DNA from: Paenibacillus xylanexedens
GTDB lineage: Bacteria; Bacillota; Bacilli; Paenibacillales; Paenibacillaceae
DNA: 64,000 nt
Direction: 5' to 3'
Assembly (NCBI RefSeq): GCF_007676705.1
Contig: NZ_VEBF01000001.1
Coordinates: 1,054,001 to 1,118,000, forward strand
Part shown: positions 41,574 to 50,900 of the stretch, one piece after another
How positions within the stretch are numbered: the first letter of the stretch is position 1
How the letters are laid out: each line of letters begins with the position of its first letter
Notes under the pieces: generated by a model
Told to the model about the DNA's origin: nothing
Databases searched by the model: none
The model's input: only the letters and a program-made list of their open reading frames with translations
Program-made: the position numbers and the translations under genes

Positions 41574-41612
41574 CGTAAAGAAAAGTCTTCCTTTATGTTA
41601 AATGAACGTAAA
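41574..41612 (-). promoter_or_regulatory. Pho box of the CBS-receptor gene
   Basis: Minus-strand hexamers TTTACG (41607-41612), TTAACA (41596-41601) and TTTACG (41574-41579) fall on an 11-base grid with one degenerate position between them, the same layout as before pstB. Confidence 0.8.
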
Positions 41613-41614
41613 AT

Positions 41615-41657
41615 AAAACTCCCCGATCATTGCTAACTTGAATGATGGGGAGTTTTT
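41615..41657 (-). terminator. Terminator overlapping the phoP stop codon
   Basis: AAAACTCCCC-GATCATT and AATGATGGGGAGTTTT pair; the phoP stop (41633-41635) lies in the loop and the 5-prime arm encodes the last PhoP residues. The T-run reaches into the next Pho box. Confidence 0.8.
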
Positions 41658-42361
41658 CTTTTGACAACCAATTTATAACCTACACCACGAATCGAATCAA
41701 TGTGAACCGATTCCGGATCAAGCTCCAGCTTTTTACGTAATGAACTGACATGAACATCCACGGTTCGTTGGCCTCCGATATAATCGAAGCCCCACACAGC
41801 GTTCATCAGATCGTCCCTGGTCAGCACCACACCCGGCTTTTTGGCCAAATATAGCAGTACTTCGAACTCTTTCGGACGCAGGCTGATGGATTGTCCACCC
41901 AGAGTCACTTCATACTTCAGAGGATAGATCTCCAGCTCTCCCAGAATAATTCGCGAGCCATCCTTGTCCTCAGGCTGTGGTAAATCTTCACCATTGGAAT
42001 AACGTCTTAATACCGCATCCACTCTGGCTAATAACTCAGATACGCCAAATGGTTTGGTAATATAATCATCGGCACCCGATTTCAGCCCCTGCACAACCTC
42101 GGCTTCACCGTTCTTGGCCGTCAGAATGATAACGGGCGTAGTGACACCTTGAATTCTTAGCTTGTTCAGAATGTCCAGACCATTCATGCCCGGAAGCATC
42201 AGATCCAGCAAAATGAGATCAAATTCCTGTGACAAGGCCCGGTCATATCCTGCAGATCCGTGATCCTCGGCTGTAACGTCATAACCTTCCTGTGTCAGGT
42301 TATACGTGAGCAATCTCGATAATGTAGGTTCATCTTCAATAACTAGCAAACGCTGTGCCAT
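41633..42361 (-). CDS. phoP: Phosphate response regulator PhoP
   Basis: OmpR-type response regulator, 242 residues. The receiver domain has LLVIEDEP, the phosphorylated Asp in FDLILLDLMLPGMNG (about residue 53) and the switch Lys in YITKPFG. The winged-helix domain contains LRPKEFEVLLYLAKKPG and RTVDVHVSSLRKKL. The start at 42361 is chosen from AGAAGGGG upstream; 42415 is an upstream alternative. It has its own promoter with a Pho box, so autoactivation is likely. Unlike Bacillus, it lies downstream of phoR. Confidence 0.94.
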   Translation of the reverse strand: MAQRLLVIEDEPTLSRLLTYNLTQEGYDVTAEDHGSAGYDRALSQEFDLILLDLMLPGMNGLDILNKLRIQGVTTPVIILTAKNGEAEVVQGLKSGADDYITKPFGVSELLARVDAVLRRYSNGEDLPQPEDKDGSRIILGELEIYPLKYEVTLGGQSISLRPKEFEVLLYLAKKPGVVLTRDDLMNAVWGFDYIGGQRTVDVHVSSLRKKLELDPESVHIDSIRGVGYKLVVKRKTPHHSS

Positions 42362-42425
42362 GATACCCCTTCTCTCTTCATAGGTTGTCTGTTGCCACAA
42401 CACTTTTTCTATCATAGCACTAAAA

Positions 42426-42442
42426 TGTTAACGCTGTGTAAA
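42426..42442 (-). promoter_or_regulatory. Pho box at the phoP promoter
   Basis: TTTACA (42437-42442) and TTAACA (42426-42431) are 11 bases apart on the minus strand, followed by a TATGAT -10 element; they lie in the 116-base gap between phoR and phoP. Confidence 0.78.
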
Positions 42443-42477
42443 ACAATACATACTTTTTACATTTTGCGCCCAAACAC

Positions 42478-44301
42478 CTAGATCTCTTCGTCCTGAATTA
42501 ATGGAAGGATAACGCGGAACGTTGTGCCCATGCCCAGCTCACTTTCTACAGACAATTTGCCATGATGCAATTCCACCAGATGCTTAACAATGGAAAGTCC
42601 AAGCCCCGTGCCCCCGGAATTACGGGATCTGCCTTTATCCACGCGATAGAAACGTTCGAAGATTCGCGGCAAATCTTTTTTCGGTATGCCAATGCCCGTA
42701 TCCGACACAGCAAACACGACTTCATCATCGTTCTGATCCATATTCACCTGCAACTTCACACGTCCGCCCTCTGGGGTGTAGTTGATTCCGTTGGATAACA
42801 GATTGATAAAGATCTGCTTCATTTTATCCTCATCTGCTTCAATGTACAGTTCCTCGGGAACATTCATTTCCAGACGAATCTGCTTTTTCTCCGCCACTTT
42901 CGATAGAGTACCCAGCACCATTTCGAAGAAAGAGTGCACATGAACAGGTGAGCATTGCAGCGGTGCGCGTTTGGATTCAATTTTGGATAACTCCAGAATA
43001 TCCCCAATTAGACGATTAAGTCGATCGCCTTCATCATAGATGATTTGCAAGAATGAGCGCTCTGTCTCTTTATCCTGAACCCCGCCACTGAGCAACGTTT
43101 CGGCAAAGCCTTTGACTGCAGCAACAGGTGTTTTGAGCTCATGAGAGACATTCGCAACGAATTCACTGCGCATTGATTCCAGTCGCCGGATTGCTGTCAC
43201 GTCCTGCAAAAGGAACAACATGCCTCGATACCCGCCATCATCTTCGGACATCGGTACGCCGTCAATACGGATCAATTTTTCTTCCGGGTTGAACACGCTC
43301 ACTTCTTCATGCATCCGATCACGAAGTGCAACACTCTCTTCAATGGTACGGGTCAACTCGTAGTGTCTCTTCAGTTCAATATAAGGCTTACCCGTAACCT
43401 TTCCAGCCTGAATACCCAGCATACGCTCCGCTTCCCGATTGACCAGTGCAATGGATTGCGCTGCATCGATCATGACAATGCCTCCGGTCATATTCGCCAA
43501 GACACTCTGTAGCAGTGCCTCATTATCACGAATCGTCTTCAGCTGAGACTGCAAACTATCCGCCATTCCGTTTATCGCGAGCCCAAGTTGTCCGATCTCA
43601 TCCCTGCGCGTGACATCAACTCTCGCATCGTATTCCAGCTTGGTAATTCGATGGGCTACTTTCGTAATATGCTCAATCGGAGAGGTTAATCCCCGTGCAA
43701 CCCGGTAACTGACAAACGCGACAATCAGGAACAGGAGTCCCAGTGCAGCAAACATGATTATCCAGCCACGCTGAAGCCCCTGATCCACAGCCTGCAGACT
43801 CATGGAAAGACGGATGTAGCCATCAAATTTGCCGCTCGGTATTTCAATCATGTCACTTTGATCCGAATTCACAGGTAGTGCCACATAGAGCATGTCTTGT
43901 CCCAATGTTTCACTGTAACGTATGGACTGCCCATACCCGTCTCCAACGGCGCCCTTAATCTCCTCCCGGTCCAAGTGATTATCCATGGAGGCCGGGTCAC
44001 TCTCTGAATCTCCGATAACCGTTCCATCTTTATTGATGAAGGTTACCCGGGAATCCGTCAGACGATCCAATTCCAGCGCCCGATCTGAATAATACTTTCG
44101 TGTTTCTTGCGAGGTTGGATCACTTGCATCATGGAATGGGAATGTGGCTTTGAGCAAATTAATCTCGCGTACCATGGTTTGCTCCAGTGCGGTAGTATGT
44201 GTAGTCTTAAACACTCTGCCCATCGTATATCCAGCCACAATGACGGATACACCGATCAGCACCATCATAATGATGGCAAGGCGAATTCGGAACGGTCTCA
44301 T
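42478..44301 (-). CDS. phoR: Phosphate sensor histidine kinase PhoR
   Basis: 607-residue membrane kinase. One transmembrane helix at about 8-30, an extracytoplasmic sensor region to about 180, a second helix (MFAALGLLFLIVAFVSYRVA), a HAMP domain (LTSPIEHITKVAHRIT), a PAS domain (about 260-365), the HisKA box VSHELKTPVAAVKGFAETL with the phosphorylated His, and the ATPase N, G1 and G2 boxes (NLLSNGINYTPEGG, VSDTGIGIP, GGTGLGLSIVKH). This layout matches PhoR/WalK-type kinases; the adjoining phoP and Pho boxes support PhoR. It is 44 bases downstream of a cupin gene. Confidence 0.93.
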   Translation of the reverse strand: MRPFRIRLAIIMMVLIGVSVIVAGYTMGRVFKTTHTTALEQTMVREINLLKATFPFHDASDPTSQETRKYYSDRALELDRLTDSRVTFINKDGTVIGDSESDPASMDNHLDREEIKGAVGDGYGQSIRYSETLGQDMLYVALPVNSDQSDMIEIPSGKFDGYIRLSMSLQAVDQGLQRGWIIMFAALGLLFLIVAFVSYRVARGLTSPIEHITKVAHRITKLEYDARVDVTRRDEIGQLGLAINGMADSLQSQLKTIRDNEALLQSVLANMTGGIVMIDAAQSIALVNREAERMLGIQAGKVTGKPYIELKRHYELTRTIEESVALRDRMHEEVSVFNPEEKLIRIDGVPMSEDDGGYRGMLFLLQDVTAIRRLESMRSEFVANVSHELKTPVAAVKGFAETLLSGGVQDKETERSFLQIIYDEGDRLNRLIGDILELSKIESKRAPLQCSPVHVHSFFEMVLGTLSKVAEKKQIRLEMNVPEELYIEADEDKMKQIFINLLSNGINYTPEGGRVKLQVNMDQNDDEVVFAVSDTGIGIPKKDLPRIFERFYRVDKGRSRNSGGTGLGLSIVKHLVELHHGKLSVESELGMGTTFRVILPLIQDEEI

Positions 44302-44344
44302 CTATCTCTTCCTTTATGATCAAATTAATATTTAATGACTTGCT

Positions 44345-44692
44345 CTACAATGAATCCAATTCAATTCGGTCCCCGCGGGTGCCAGGCTGGGAAATAACCA
44401 GGAATTCGGTATCTGAATCGCTTCGATTCATCATCTGATGAGGCTCTCCTGGAGGAATCTCTATCCCTTCATGGGTTTCGAGCACGAACTCTTCTCCATG
44501 TAGTTCCATGCAGGCTTCACCGCTGAGGATAAAAAAGAACTGACGGCTTATCGAATGATAATGTCGTATTTCAGCCGTTCCTGCCGGCATCCGCTCATGA
44601 ATGATGCTCAGTGTTTCATTTTGAACGAGATGCCATCCATCACACTGTGCACCCCATATATAATGTGCTGCATTCTGTTTGCTCATTTTCAT
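44345..44692 (-). CDS. Single-domain cupin protein
   Basis: About 115 residues forming one cupin: ERMPAGTAEIRHYHSISRQFFFILSGEACMELHGE followed by the second motif GIEIPPGEPHQMMNRSD. The HxH...(Q)...H pattern suggests a bound metal. A start at 44692 gives 9-base spacing from GGGGG; 44698 is an alternative. It is upstream of phoR in the same direction, with 43 bases between, so it may be co-transcribed. Function is unknown; sugar- or phosphonate-related roles cannot be assigned. Confidence 0.85.
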   Translation of the reverse strand: MKMSKQNAAHYIWGAQCDGWHLVQNETLSIIHERMPAGTAEIRHYHSISRQFFFILSGEACMELHGEEFVLETHEGIEIPPGEPHQMMNRSDSDTEFLVISQPGTRGDRIELDSL

Positions 44693-44907
44693 ATGCATGA
44701 ACCCCCTGAAGTAAACTTGCTCGATCTATCATATCATAGATCATTAGTCTTCCATTCTTTTCAATCGAGCTTTGCAACAAACGGTGCTACTTCGGCTTCA
44801 GACAGACAGGGCTAATGGTAAAATATCATAGTTGTATCAACAGAGATGCAGACTTTTGTAAACAGGTGCTAAACTATATCCTTTGCCTTGTATACCCTCA
44901 CATAAAA

Positions 44908-44950
44908 AAAGACGCACCGCTCAGCAATGCTGAAAGCGATACGCCTCTTT
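44908..44950 (-). terminator. Terminator of the SDR gene
   Basis: AAAGACGC...GCGTCTTT-type stem with CGCTCAGCAxTGCTGAxxGCG inside; the minus-strand tail is TTTTTTTATG. Confidence 0.85.
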
Positions 44951-44989
44951 AATATTAATCCTATTCCGAACCTGAACCTTCTTAACGAA

Positions 44990-45859
44990 TTACCCGTTCA
45001 CCACTTCGCCACCATTCACATGCATCACCTGTCCGCTCACATACGAAGAGTCATCCGAAGCAAGGTATACGTAAGCGGGAGCCAGTTCATCCGGTTGTCC
45101 CGGCCGCTTCATTGGTTGCGTTGCGCCGAACTCGCTTACTTTCTTCTCATCAAATGTGGATGGAATGAGCGGTGTCCAGATCGGTCCCGGTGCAACGGCA
45201 TTGACACGAATGCCCTTCTCAATCACATTCATCGACAGAGAACGTGTGAACGATGTGATTGCTCCTTTGGTAGATGAATAGTCAAGCAAGGTCGGGCTGC
45301 CGCGATAGGCCGTAATGGATGTTGTGTTAATAATCGTACTGCCACTCTTCAGATGGGGCAGTGCAGCCTGCGTCACATAGAACATGCCAAAAATATTGGT
45401 ACGGAATGTACGTTCCAGCTGTTCTGGTGTGATATCCTCCAGGTTCTGCTGTGGGTGCTGTTCTGCAGCGTTATTCACGACTATGTCCAGTTTACCCAGT
45501 TCATCTACAGTCTGCTGAACCGACTTCTTGGCAAAGGTATCGTCACCAATGTCCCCGGCAATCAAGATGCACTTGCGTCCTTCTTGTTCGACCTGACGCT
45601 TCGTCTCTTTGGCATCTTCGTGCTCGCTCAGGTATACAATCGCGACATCCGCGCCTTCCTTGGCGTACGTCACAGCAACAGCACGTCCGATCCCGCTGTC
45701 ACCCCCTGTAATGAGCGCCACCTTACCCGTCAGTTTTCCTGCTGCCTTGTATTCAGGCTTCTCAAATTCCGGTCTGGGATGCATCTCCGATTCGATTCCG
45801 GGGCGTTGATCCTGGTGCTGTGCCGGCATTGTTTTTTGATTTTGTGGTGTAGTTGACAT
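44990..45859 (-). CDS. Short-chain dehydrogenase, general-stress GsiB/YdaD-type
   Basis: 289 residues. A 40-residue polar N-terminal extension (GIESEMHPRPEFEKPEYKAAGKL) precedes the SDR core, as in the B. subtilis general stress proteins YdaD and YhxC/D. Core motifs: ALITGGDSGIGRAVA (about residue 48), NNAAEQH (about 129) and the catalytic YSSTKGA (about 192). GAGAGGAG precedes the ATG. It is monocistronic with a strong terminator. The physiological substrate is unknown; stress control is inferred from relatives, and no sigma-B promoter was verified. Confidence 0.93.
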   Translation of the reverse strand: MSTTPQNQKTMPAQHQDQRPGIESEMHPRPEFEKPEYKAAGKLTGKVALITGGDSGIGRAVAVTYAKEGADVAIVYLSEHEDAKETKRQVEQEGRKCILIAGDIGDDTFAKKSVQQTVDELGKLDIVVNNAAEQHPQQNLEDITPEQLERTFRTNIFGMFYVTQAALPHLKSGSTIINTTSITAYRGSPTLLDYSSTKGAITSFTRSLSMNVIEKGIRVNAVAPGPIWTPLIPSTFDEKKVSEFGATQPMKRPGQPDELAPAYVYLASDDSSYVSGQVMHVNGGEVVNG

Positions 45860-46249
45860 CTAACATTCTCCTCTCAAAATGTGAACATATTTGGATTACA
45901 GAAGACATGGACATAACTGCACACTTCCCTGTCTTTCGTTCTCTGAAAAAAGTCTCATTCTGTAGGATGGCAGTAATAGTCCAGATTATTCTTCTGCGAT
46001 CAACAGCAACTCAAGCCTCAGCGTGCTGTCTCTAATCGTTATTTACCACGATACTTGGATATCAAACAACCTGTTTGCGTCATTACTTCTTTTGCCGAAA
46101 ATTCGAAATTCATTCGAAATTAGACTGTTTCATGATACAAAGTGTATTCCTATGCTGCTTGGGCTGATGTACAATGTACAGTATACAGATGTGCTTAGAT
46201 TTTCATTATTGCTGGCTTAATCATTCTAACCTGACATGGAGACCTGACA
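45860..46249. other. Divergent intergenic region with an 11-bp tandem repeat
   Basis: This 390-base gap separates two divergent genes. It holds ATTCGAAATTC and ATTCGAAATTA in tandem (46101-46122) and a TGTACA-A-TGTACA dyad (46168-46180), about 70 bases upstream of the cyclase gene. Both are candidate protein-binding sites for the cyclase promoter; nothing else was recognised. Confidence 0.5.
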
Positions 46250-47809
46250 ATGGAATCGCATATTAATTCATATATAACACTCGTAGCCACTTCAGCCGTA
46301 CTGAATGTGTTTTTGTGTTTGTATACCTATTTCAGAAGATCCGAGATTCCCAGTGCCAAAATATTCATTCTCTACACAGCAGCACTCTCCATCTACACTT
46401 TTGGTTACGCGATTGAGCTGGCCAGCAACACGCTGGAGCAAATGAAGTTTTGGACCACCGTGGAGTATATAGGCATGCCTTTCTCCGCCTCTCTCGGCCT
46501 TATACTGATGATAAAATATACAGGAAAAACGTTATCCAAAAAGGTAACTGCCGCGCTGTTTGTAATCCCTTCCATTACGCTATGTATGGTAGCAACCAAT
46601 GACTTCCATCATCTCTTTTATAAAAAAGTATGGCTAAGAGAAGATAGTCCCGTACCTCTGATGGATATCGCAGTAGGCCAATGGTATGTCGTGCACGGTG
46701 CCTTCACTTTCTCCTGTCTGTTGTGTGCCTGTCTTATTCTGATTGGACAATGGAGACACACCAAGAAGATGTATCGTCGTCAATTACTTACACTGATTAC
46801 TTCGCAGATTATTCCGATGGTCGCCGCTTTCCTGTATTTGCTTGGTCTGACGCCAGGCGGGATGGACCCCGTGCCAGTACTCATGTGTATTACCTCTGCC
46901 ATGTATATCTGGGCGATTCTATCCTCACGTCTGCTGACCATCGTACCAATCGCCAAAGACAGTATCTTCGAGAGCATGCGTGAAGGTGTTATTGTACTGG
47001 ATAGTTCCAATCGCCTGGTCGATTACAACAGATCTCTGCGTGACATGTTGCCAGAGCTTAATCTGGCGATGATCGGCCAACCCTTGGATGACATATGGCT
47101 TAATCTTGCAGGAGAGGCCTTTCCCGTCGAATACGGCAGGGAAGGATTACAAACCGATCTGTACTGGCAGTTAAACGGAGAGACCGTCTGTTATCAGGTC
47201 CGAACATCTTACGTGTACAACAAGGACGCACAGACTGTGGGCAGCCTCATTATGCTTATTGATATAACGGAACAACGTTTCTTGCAAGAACAGTTGAAGC
47301 AACTGGCATATTTCGATGGTCTGACCAAAATATATAACCGCACGCAATTTTTGCATAAGGGGCGGGAAATTTTAAGTGAAGCTCAGCTTAATCTGCAACC
47401 TGTTTCCTTTATTTTATTTGATATTGATCACTTTAAACGCATCAACGATACCTACGGACATGATGTTGGAGATCAGGCCATCATTCATGTGGTCTCCGTA
47501 TGTAATCGATATTTGAACCCTGAGATGTTGTTCGCCCGTTATGGAGGAGAAGAGTTCGTCATCGCTCTTCCGAATACATCGCTTCAAGAAGCTGAGAAAC
47601 TGGCAGAGAAACTGAGAGTTGCCTTGTTGAATGAACCGCTCGATGTTCAGGGTCTCCCTATTACGCTGACCTCAAGCTTTGGTATTGCCCAGTACAATGG
47701 CGGGGTGGATTCCCTGGAGTCCTTGCTGCGCGACGCTGACACTGCCTTGTATGAGTCCAAGCGCAATGGTCGAAATGCAGTTCGTACACATGCTGTGAGT
47801 ACAGTCTAA
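46250..47809 (+). CDS. Membrane diguanylate cyclase (7TM-PAS-GGDEF)
   Basis: 519 residues: seven hydrophobic helices in the first 230 (histidine-kinase-type 7TM sensor region), a PAS-like segment (about 235-345, VIVLDSSNRLVDYNRSLRD), and a GGDEF domain from about 355 to the end (DGLTKIYNRTQFL, FDIDHFKRINDTYGHDVGD, RYGGEEFVIAL). The GGEEF active site is intact, so it should make cyclic di-GMP. The RxxD inhibitory site expected five residues before GGEEF is absent. It should sit in the cytoplasmic membrane. A terminator follows; it is divergent from the SDR gene. Confidence 0.93.
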   Translation: MESHINSYITLVATSAVLNVFLCLYTYFRRSEIPSAKIFILYTAALSIYTFGYAIELASNTLEQMKFWTTVEYIGMPFSASLGLILMIKYTGKTLSKKVTAALFVIPSITLCMVATNDFHHLFYKKVWLREDSPVPLMDIAVGQWYVVHGAFTFSCLLCACLILIGQWRHTKKMYRRQLLTLITSQIIPMVAAFLYLLGLTPGGMDPVPVLMCITSAMYIWAILSSRLLTIVPIAKDSIFESMREGVIVLDSSNRLVDYNRSLRDMLPELNLAMIGQPLDDIWLNLAGEAFPVEYGREGLQTDLYWQLNGETVCYQVRTSYVYNKDAQTVGSLIMLIDITEQRFLQEQLKQLAYFDGLTKIYNRTQFLHKGREILSEAQLNLQPVSFILFDIDHFKRINDTYGHDVGDQAIIHVVSVCNRYLNPEMLFARYGGEEFVIALPNTSLQEAEKLAEKLRVALLNEPLDVQGLPITLTSSFGIAQYNGGVDSLESLLRDADTALYESKRNGRNAVRTHAVSTV

Positions 47810-47871
47810 CCAAAGCTGGCCTTCTCTGATGCGATGTATGAAGTTAATTGCGAGCTTCTCGTCGCAATAAC

Positions 47872-47904
47872 AAAAATAGACAGCCCAAGAGGCTGTCTAT
47901 TTTT
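47872..47904 (+). terminator. Terminator of the diguanylate cyclase gene
   Basis: AAAAATAGACAGCC and GGCTGTCTATTTTT form a 14-bp stem around CAAGA; both strands have T/A runs. Confidence 0.92.
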
Positions 47905-48027
47905 CATTCGTTATAACGTAATACCCTCTTACGTAAACTGATTTAGCTTGTCCATATGACATGCAAACGCTTCATCTACGGCTCAGAATACATCATCGTA
48001 GAGTTGGTTTAACCGTCCACAACGTAC

Positions 48028-48453
48028 TTAGATTACCTGATTATTCACCATCAGATACACCATGATCAGCAAGAACACAGCCAGAAGTGTACTGAACATA
48101 CGGATCTTGCTTTGTTCCGCGCCCACATCACGCTTGTTTTTCACACCTTCTGCAGCGAGTCGCAGCGGTTTACCCATAATTCCTCCAATAGCCGCAATAG
48201 CCAAGAGCAGAACAACAACGACAGCCATCCAGATATGAGAATACTCACCTTTTGTCATCAGGTAACCGCCTGTAAGAAGTTGAATCACAAGTCCATACTG
48301 CGCGACTTTGTTCAAAGAACGAAGCGACGCAAATGCTCCCTCTTGTGCTGCAGCATTCAAGGTACGGATTTTACCGACCACGAATGGCAAAATCAGATAG
48401 AACCCCATCGCCAGTGCTCCAACAATATGGAGCAGATACATAATCATTGTCAA
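48028..48453 (-). CDS. Small integral membrane protein, unknown function
   Basis: About 141 residues with four hydrophobic helices (MIMYLLHIVGALAMGFYLILP; GLVIQLLTGGYLMT; IWMAVVVVLLLAIAAIGGIMG; TLLAVFLLIMVYLM). No catalytic motif is seen. The start is uncertain: GAGGAGG is 8 bases before a TTG at 48453, while the first ATG (48495) would place this site inside the gene. The gene follows mdh's promoter side in the opposite sense of reading order, i.e. it is the next minus-strand gene after mdh, separated by the mdh terminator. I do not recognise the family; it is DUF-like. Confidence 0.75.
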   Translation of the reverse strand: MTMIMYLLHIVGALAMGFYLILPFVVGKIRTLNAAAQEGAFASLRSLNKVAQYGLVIQLLTGGYLMTKGEYSHIWMAVVVVLLLAIAAIGGIMGKPLRLAAEGVKNKRDVGAEQSKIRMFSTLLAVFLLIMVYLMVNNQVI

Positions 48454-48526
48454 AATTTTCATCCTCCTCAACATTTTCGGTGTGCTATACATCACATCCC
48501 ATTATACTGGGGAACTTATCCAAAGA

Positions 48527-48560
48527 AAAGAAAACCTCCGGCTCTCCGGAGGTTTTCTTT
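48527..48560 (-). terminator. Terminator of the citZ-icd-mdh operon
   Basis: AAAGAAAACCTCCGG and CCGGAGGTTTTCTTT make a perfect 15-bp stem with loop CTCT, 27 bases after the mdh stop codon. Confidence 0.93.
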
Positions 48561-48587
48561 TTATTTCTGTTCAAAAAGTGATCAAAC

Positions 48588-49529
48588 TTATAAGTTTACT
48601 ACCGAAATGACGTTGCGTACCGAATCAGCCGATTTGTCCAATCCTGCTTTTTCTTCCGCTGTCAGTTCAAGTTCAAATATTTTCTCAATGCCGTTACCAC
48701 CCAGAATGGTTGGTACACCAAGGAACAGATCATTGTAGCCATATTCCCCTTCGAGATAAGCGATCACTGGAATGATGCGTTTCTTGTCCTTCAAAATCGC
48801 TTCGGTCATCTGAACGAGTGAAGCCGCTGGTGCATAATAGGCACTGCCGTTACCCAACAGGTTCACAATCTCGCCACCGCCAACACGTGTGCGTTGAACA
48901 ATGGACTCGATGCGGTCTGCAGGAATCAGCGTGTCAATCGGAATACCACCTACGCTCGAATAACGAACGAGTGGCACCATGTCGTCTCCGTGGCCGCCTA
49001 GAACGAATCCACGAACATCTTCAACAGATACATTCAGCTCTTGTGCAATGAAGGTACAATAACGTGCTGTATCCAGAACACCTGACTGACCGATAACACG
49101 GTTTTTAGGAAAACCGAGGGTCTGATAGGCAGCATACGTCATCGCATCCACCGGGTTGCTTAGAATAATGACGATGGAATCAGGGCAATATTTTTTCACA
49201 TTTTCACAAACGGACTTCACGATACCCGCATTCGTATTGACCAGATCGTCGCGGCTCATACCCGGTTTACGGGCGATACCAGCGGTGATGATTACAATCT
49301 CAGAACCTGCAGTATCTTCGTAGTTGGAAGTACCGACGATATGACTGTCAAATCCTTGAACAGGACTTGCTTCCATCATATCGAGTGCTTTCCCCTTCGT
49401 CGGGTTCTCCAGTTGAGGAATATCAACCAGCACAACATCCCCGAGTTCTTTTTGGGCAAGCATTAATGCGGTCGTAGCACCGGTAAAACCGGCGCCGACT
49501 ACTGTGATTTTTTTGCGCTGAATAGTCAA
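48588..49529 (-). CDS. mdh: Malate dehydrogenase
   Basis: NAD-dependent enzyme of the tricarboxylic acid cycle, 313 residues, of the lactate-dehydrogenase-like MDH group used by Bacilli. The NAD motif is [19 protein letters not shown], the aspartate that selects NAD follows in VVLVDIPQ, the mobile-loop arginines are in [13 protein letters not shown], and the catalytic His is in [20 protein letters not shown]. It is the last gene of the citZ-icd-mdh operon, 15 bases after icd, and ends at a strong terminator. Confidence 0.97.
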   Translation of the reverse strand: MTIQRKKITVVGAGFTGATTALMLAQKELGDVVLVDIPQLENPTKGKALDMMEASPVQGFDSHIVGTSNYEDTAGSEIVIITAGIARKPGMSRDDLVNTNAGIVKSVCENVKKYCPDSIVIILSNPVDAMTYAAYQTLGFPKNRVIGQSGVLDTARYCTFIAQELNVSVEDVRGFVLGGHGDDMVPLVRYSSVGGIPIDTLIPADRIESIVQRTRVGGGEIVNLLGNGSAYYAPAASLVQMTEAILKDKKRIIPVIAYLEGEYGYNDLFLGVPTILGGNGIEKIFELELTAEEKAGLDKSADSVRNVISVVNL

Positions 49530-49544
49530 GATTCACATCTCCCC

Positions 49545-50837
49545 TTACAGGTTTTTAATGATTTGATCCGCGAATTCAGAACATTTCACTTCAGTAGCGC
49601 CGTCCATCAGACGTGCAAAGTCATACGTTACTGTTTTATTGTTAATGGATGTTTCCATACCTTTGTAGATCAGGTTAGCTGCTTCTTGCCATCCCAAGTG
49701 CTCAAGCAACATTACTCCGGACAGAATAACGGAACCAGGGTTCACAACATCTTTGTCCGCGTATTTAGGTGCAGTACCGTGAGTTGCTTCGAAGATAGCA
49801 TGTCCTGTTACGTAGTTGATGTTCGCTCCAGGAGCGATACCAATTCCGCCAACTTGCGCTGCAAGTGCATCGGACAGATAGTCACCGTTCAGGTTCAATG
49901 TTGCGATAACATCAAATTCACCTGGACGAGTCAATACTTGTTGCAGAGCGATATCGGCAATCGCATCTTTTACGATGATTTTACCAGCATCTTCAGCAGC
50001 TTTTTGTGCTGCATTCGCTGCATCTGTACCTTCGTTTTCTTTGATGATGTCGTATTGTGCCCAAGTGAATACTTTGTCAGCGAACTCTTCTTCAGCCACT
50101 TCGTATCCCCAGTTTTTGAAGGCACCTTCAGTAAATTTCATGATATTACCTTTGTGTACCAATGTAACACTCTTACGGTTATGATCAATTGCATACTGCA
50201 CTGCTGCACGTACCAAACGTTTGGAACCTTCGGAAGAAACCGGTTTAATACCAATACCGGAAGTCTCAGGGAAACGGATTTTGTTAGCACCCATCTCTTG
50301 TTGCAGGAACTGGATTACTTTTTTCACTTCTTCAGAACCTTCAGCATACTCGATTCCTGCATAGATATCTTCCGTATTTTCACGGAAAATGACCATGTCT
50401 ACCAACTCAGGACGTTTTACCGGAGAAGGTACACCGTCAAAATAACGTACCGGACGCAAGCATGTGTACAGGTCAAGCTCTTGGCGCAGCGCTACGTTCA
50501 GGGAACGGATACCGCCACCGATTGGCGTAGTCAATGGTCCTTTGATCGCTACGATATACTCACGAATGGCTTCAAGTGTATCATTCGGCAACCACTCACC
50601 GTATGTATCGAATGCTTTTTGTCCAGCAAACACTTCATACCATGCGATTTTTTTGTTGCCATCATATGCTTTTTCAACAGCTGCATCCAATACACGCTTG
50701 GAAGCTTTCCAGATGTCACGGCCTGTACCGTCACCTTCGATAAATGGAATGATCGGGTTATTAGGTACTTGAAGTGTACCGTTATCAATTTGAATTTTTT
50801 CGCCTTCAGTTGGGTGAGCAAATTTTTCTAATTTCAT
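49545..50837 (-). CDS. icd: NADP-dependent isocitrate dehydrogenase
   Basis: 430 residues, converts isocitrate to 2-oxoglutarate. The substrate-binding loop is [29 protein letters not shown], with the regulatory serine context, and the cofactor region is [31 protein letters not shown] site precedes the ATG. It lies between citZ and mdh; the 147-base gap after citZ is larger than the icd-mdh gap and may hold a promoter or processing hairpin. Confidence 0.97.
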   Translation of the reverse strand: MKLEKFAHPTEGEKIQIDNGTLQVPNNPIIPFIEGDGTGRDIWKASKRVLDAAVEKAYDGNKKIAWYEVFAGQKAFDTYGEWLPNDTLEAIREYIVAIKGPLTTPIGGGIRSLNVALRQELDLYTCLRPVRYFDGVPSPVKRPELVDMVIFRENTEDIYAGIEYAEGSEEVKKVIQFLQQEMGANKIRFPETSGIGIKPVSSEGSKRLVRAAVQYAIDHNRKSVTLVHKGNIMKFTEGAFKNWGYEVAEEEFADKVFTWAQYDIIKENEGTDAANAAQKAAEDAGKIIVKDAIADIALQQVLTRPGEFDVIATLNLNGDYLSDALAAQVGGIGIAPGANINYVTGHAIFEATHGTAPKYADKDVVNPGSVILSGVMLLEHLGWQEAANLIYKGMETSINNKTVTYDFARLMDGATEVKCSEFADQIIKNL

Positions 50838-50900
50838 AGTTAAAATTCCTCCTAAGTTTTGTATATGCAGTATTTATCATACCACTAGTCTTGTTGAAGG

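Noticed and set aside
49563..50831. 422-codon plus-strand frame opposite icd
   Set aside because: It mirrors a clear isocitrate dehydrogenase gene, is Cys/Phe-rich and has no recognisable domain.
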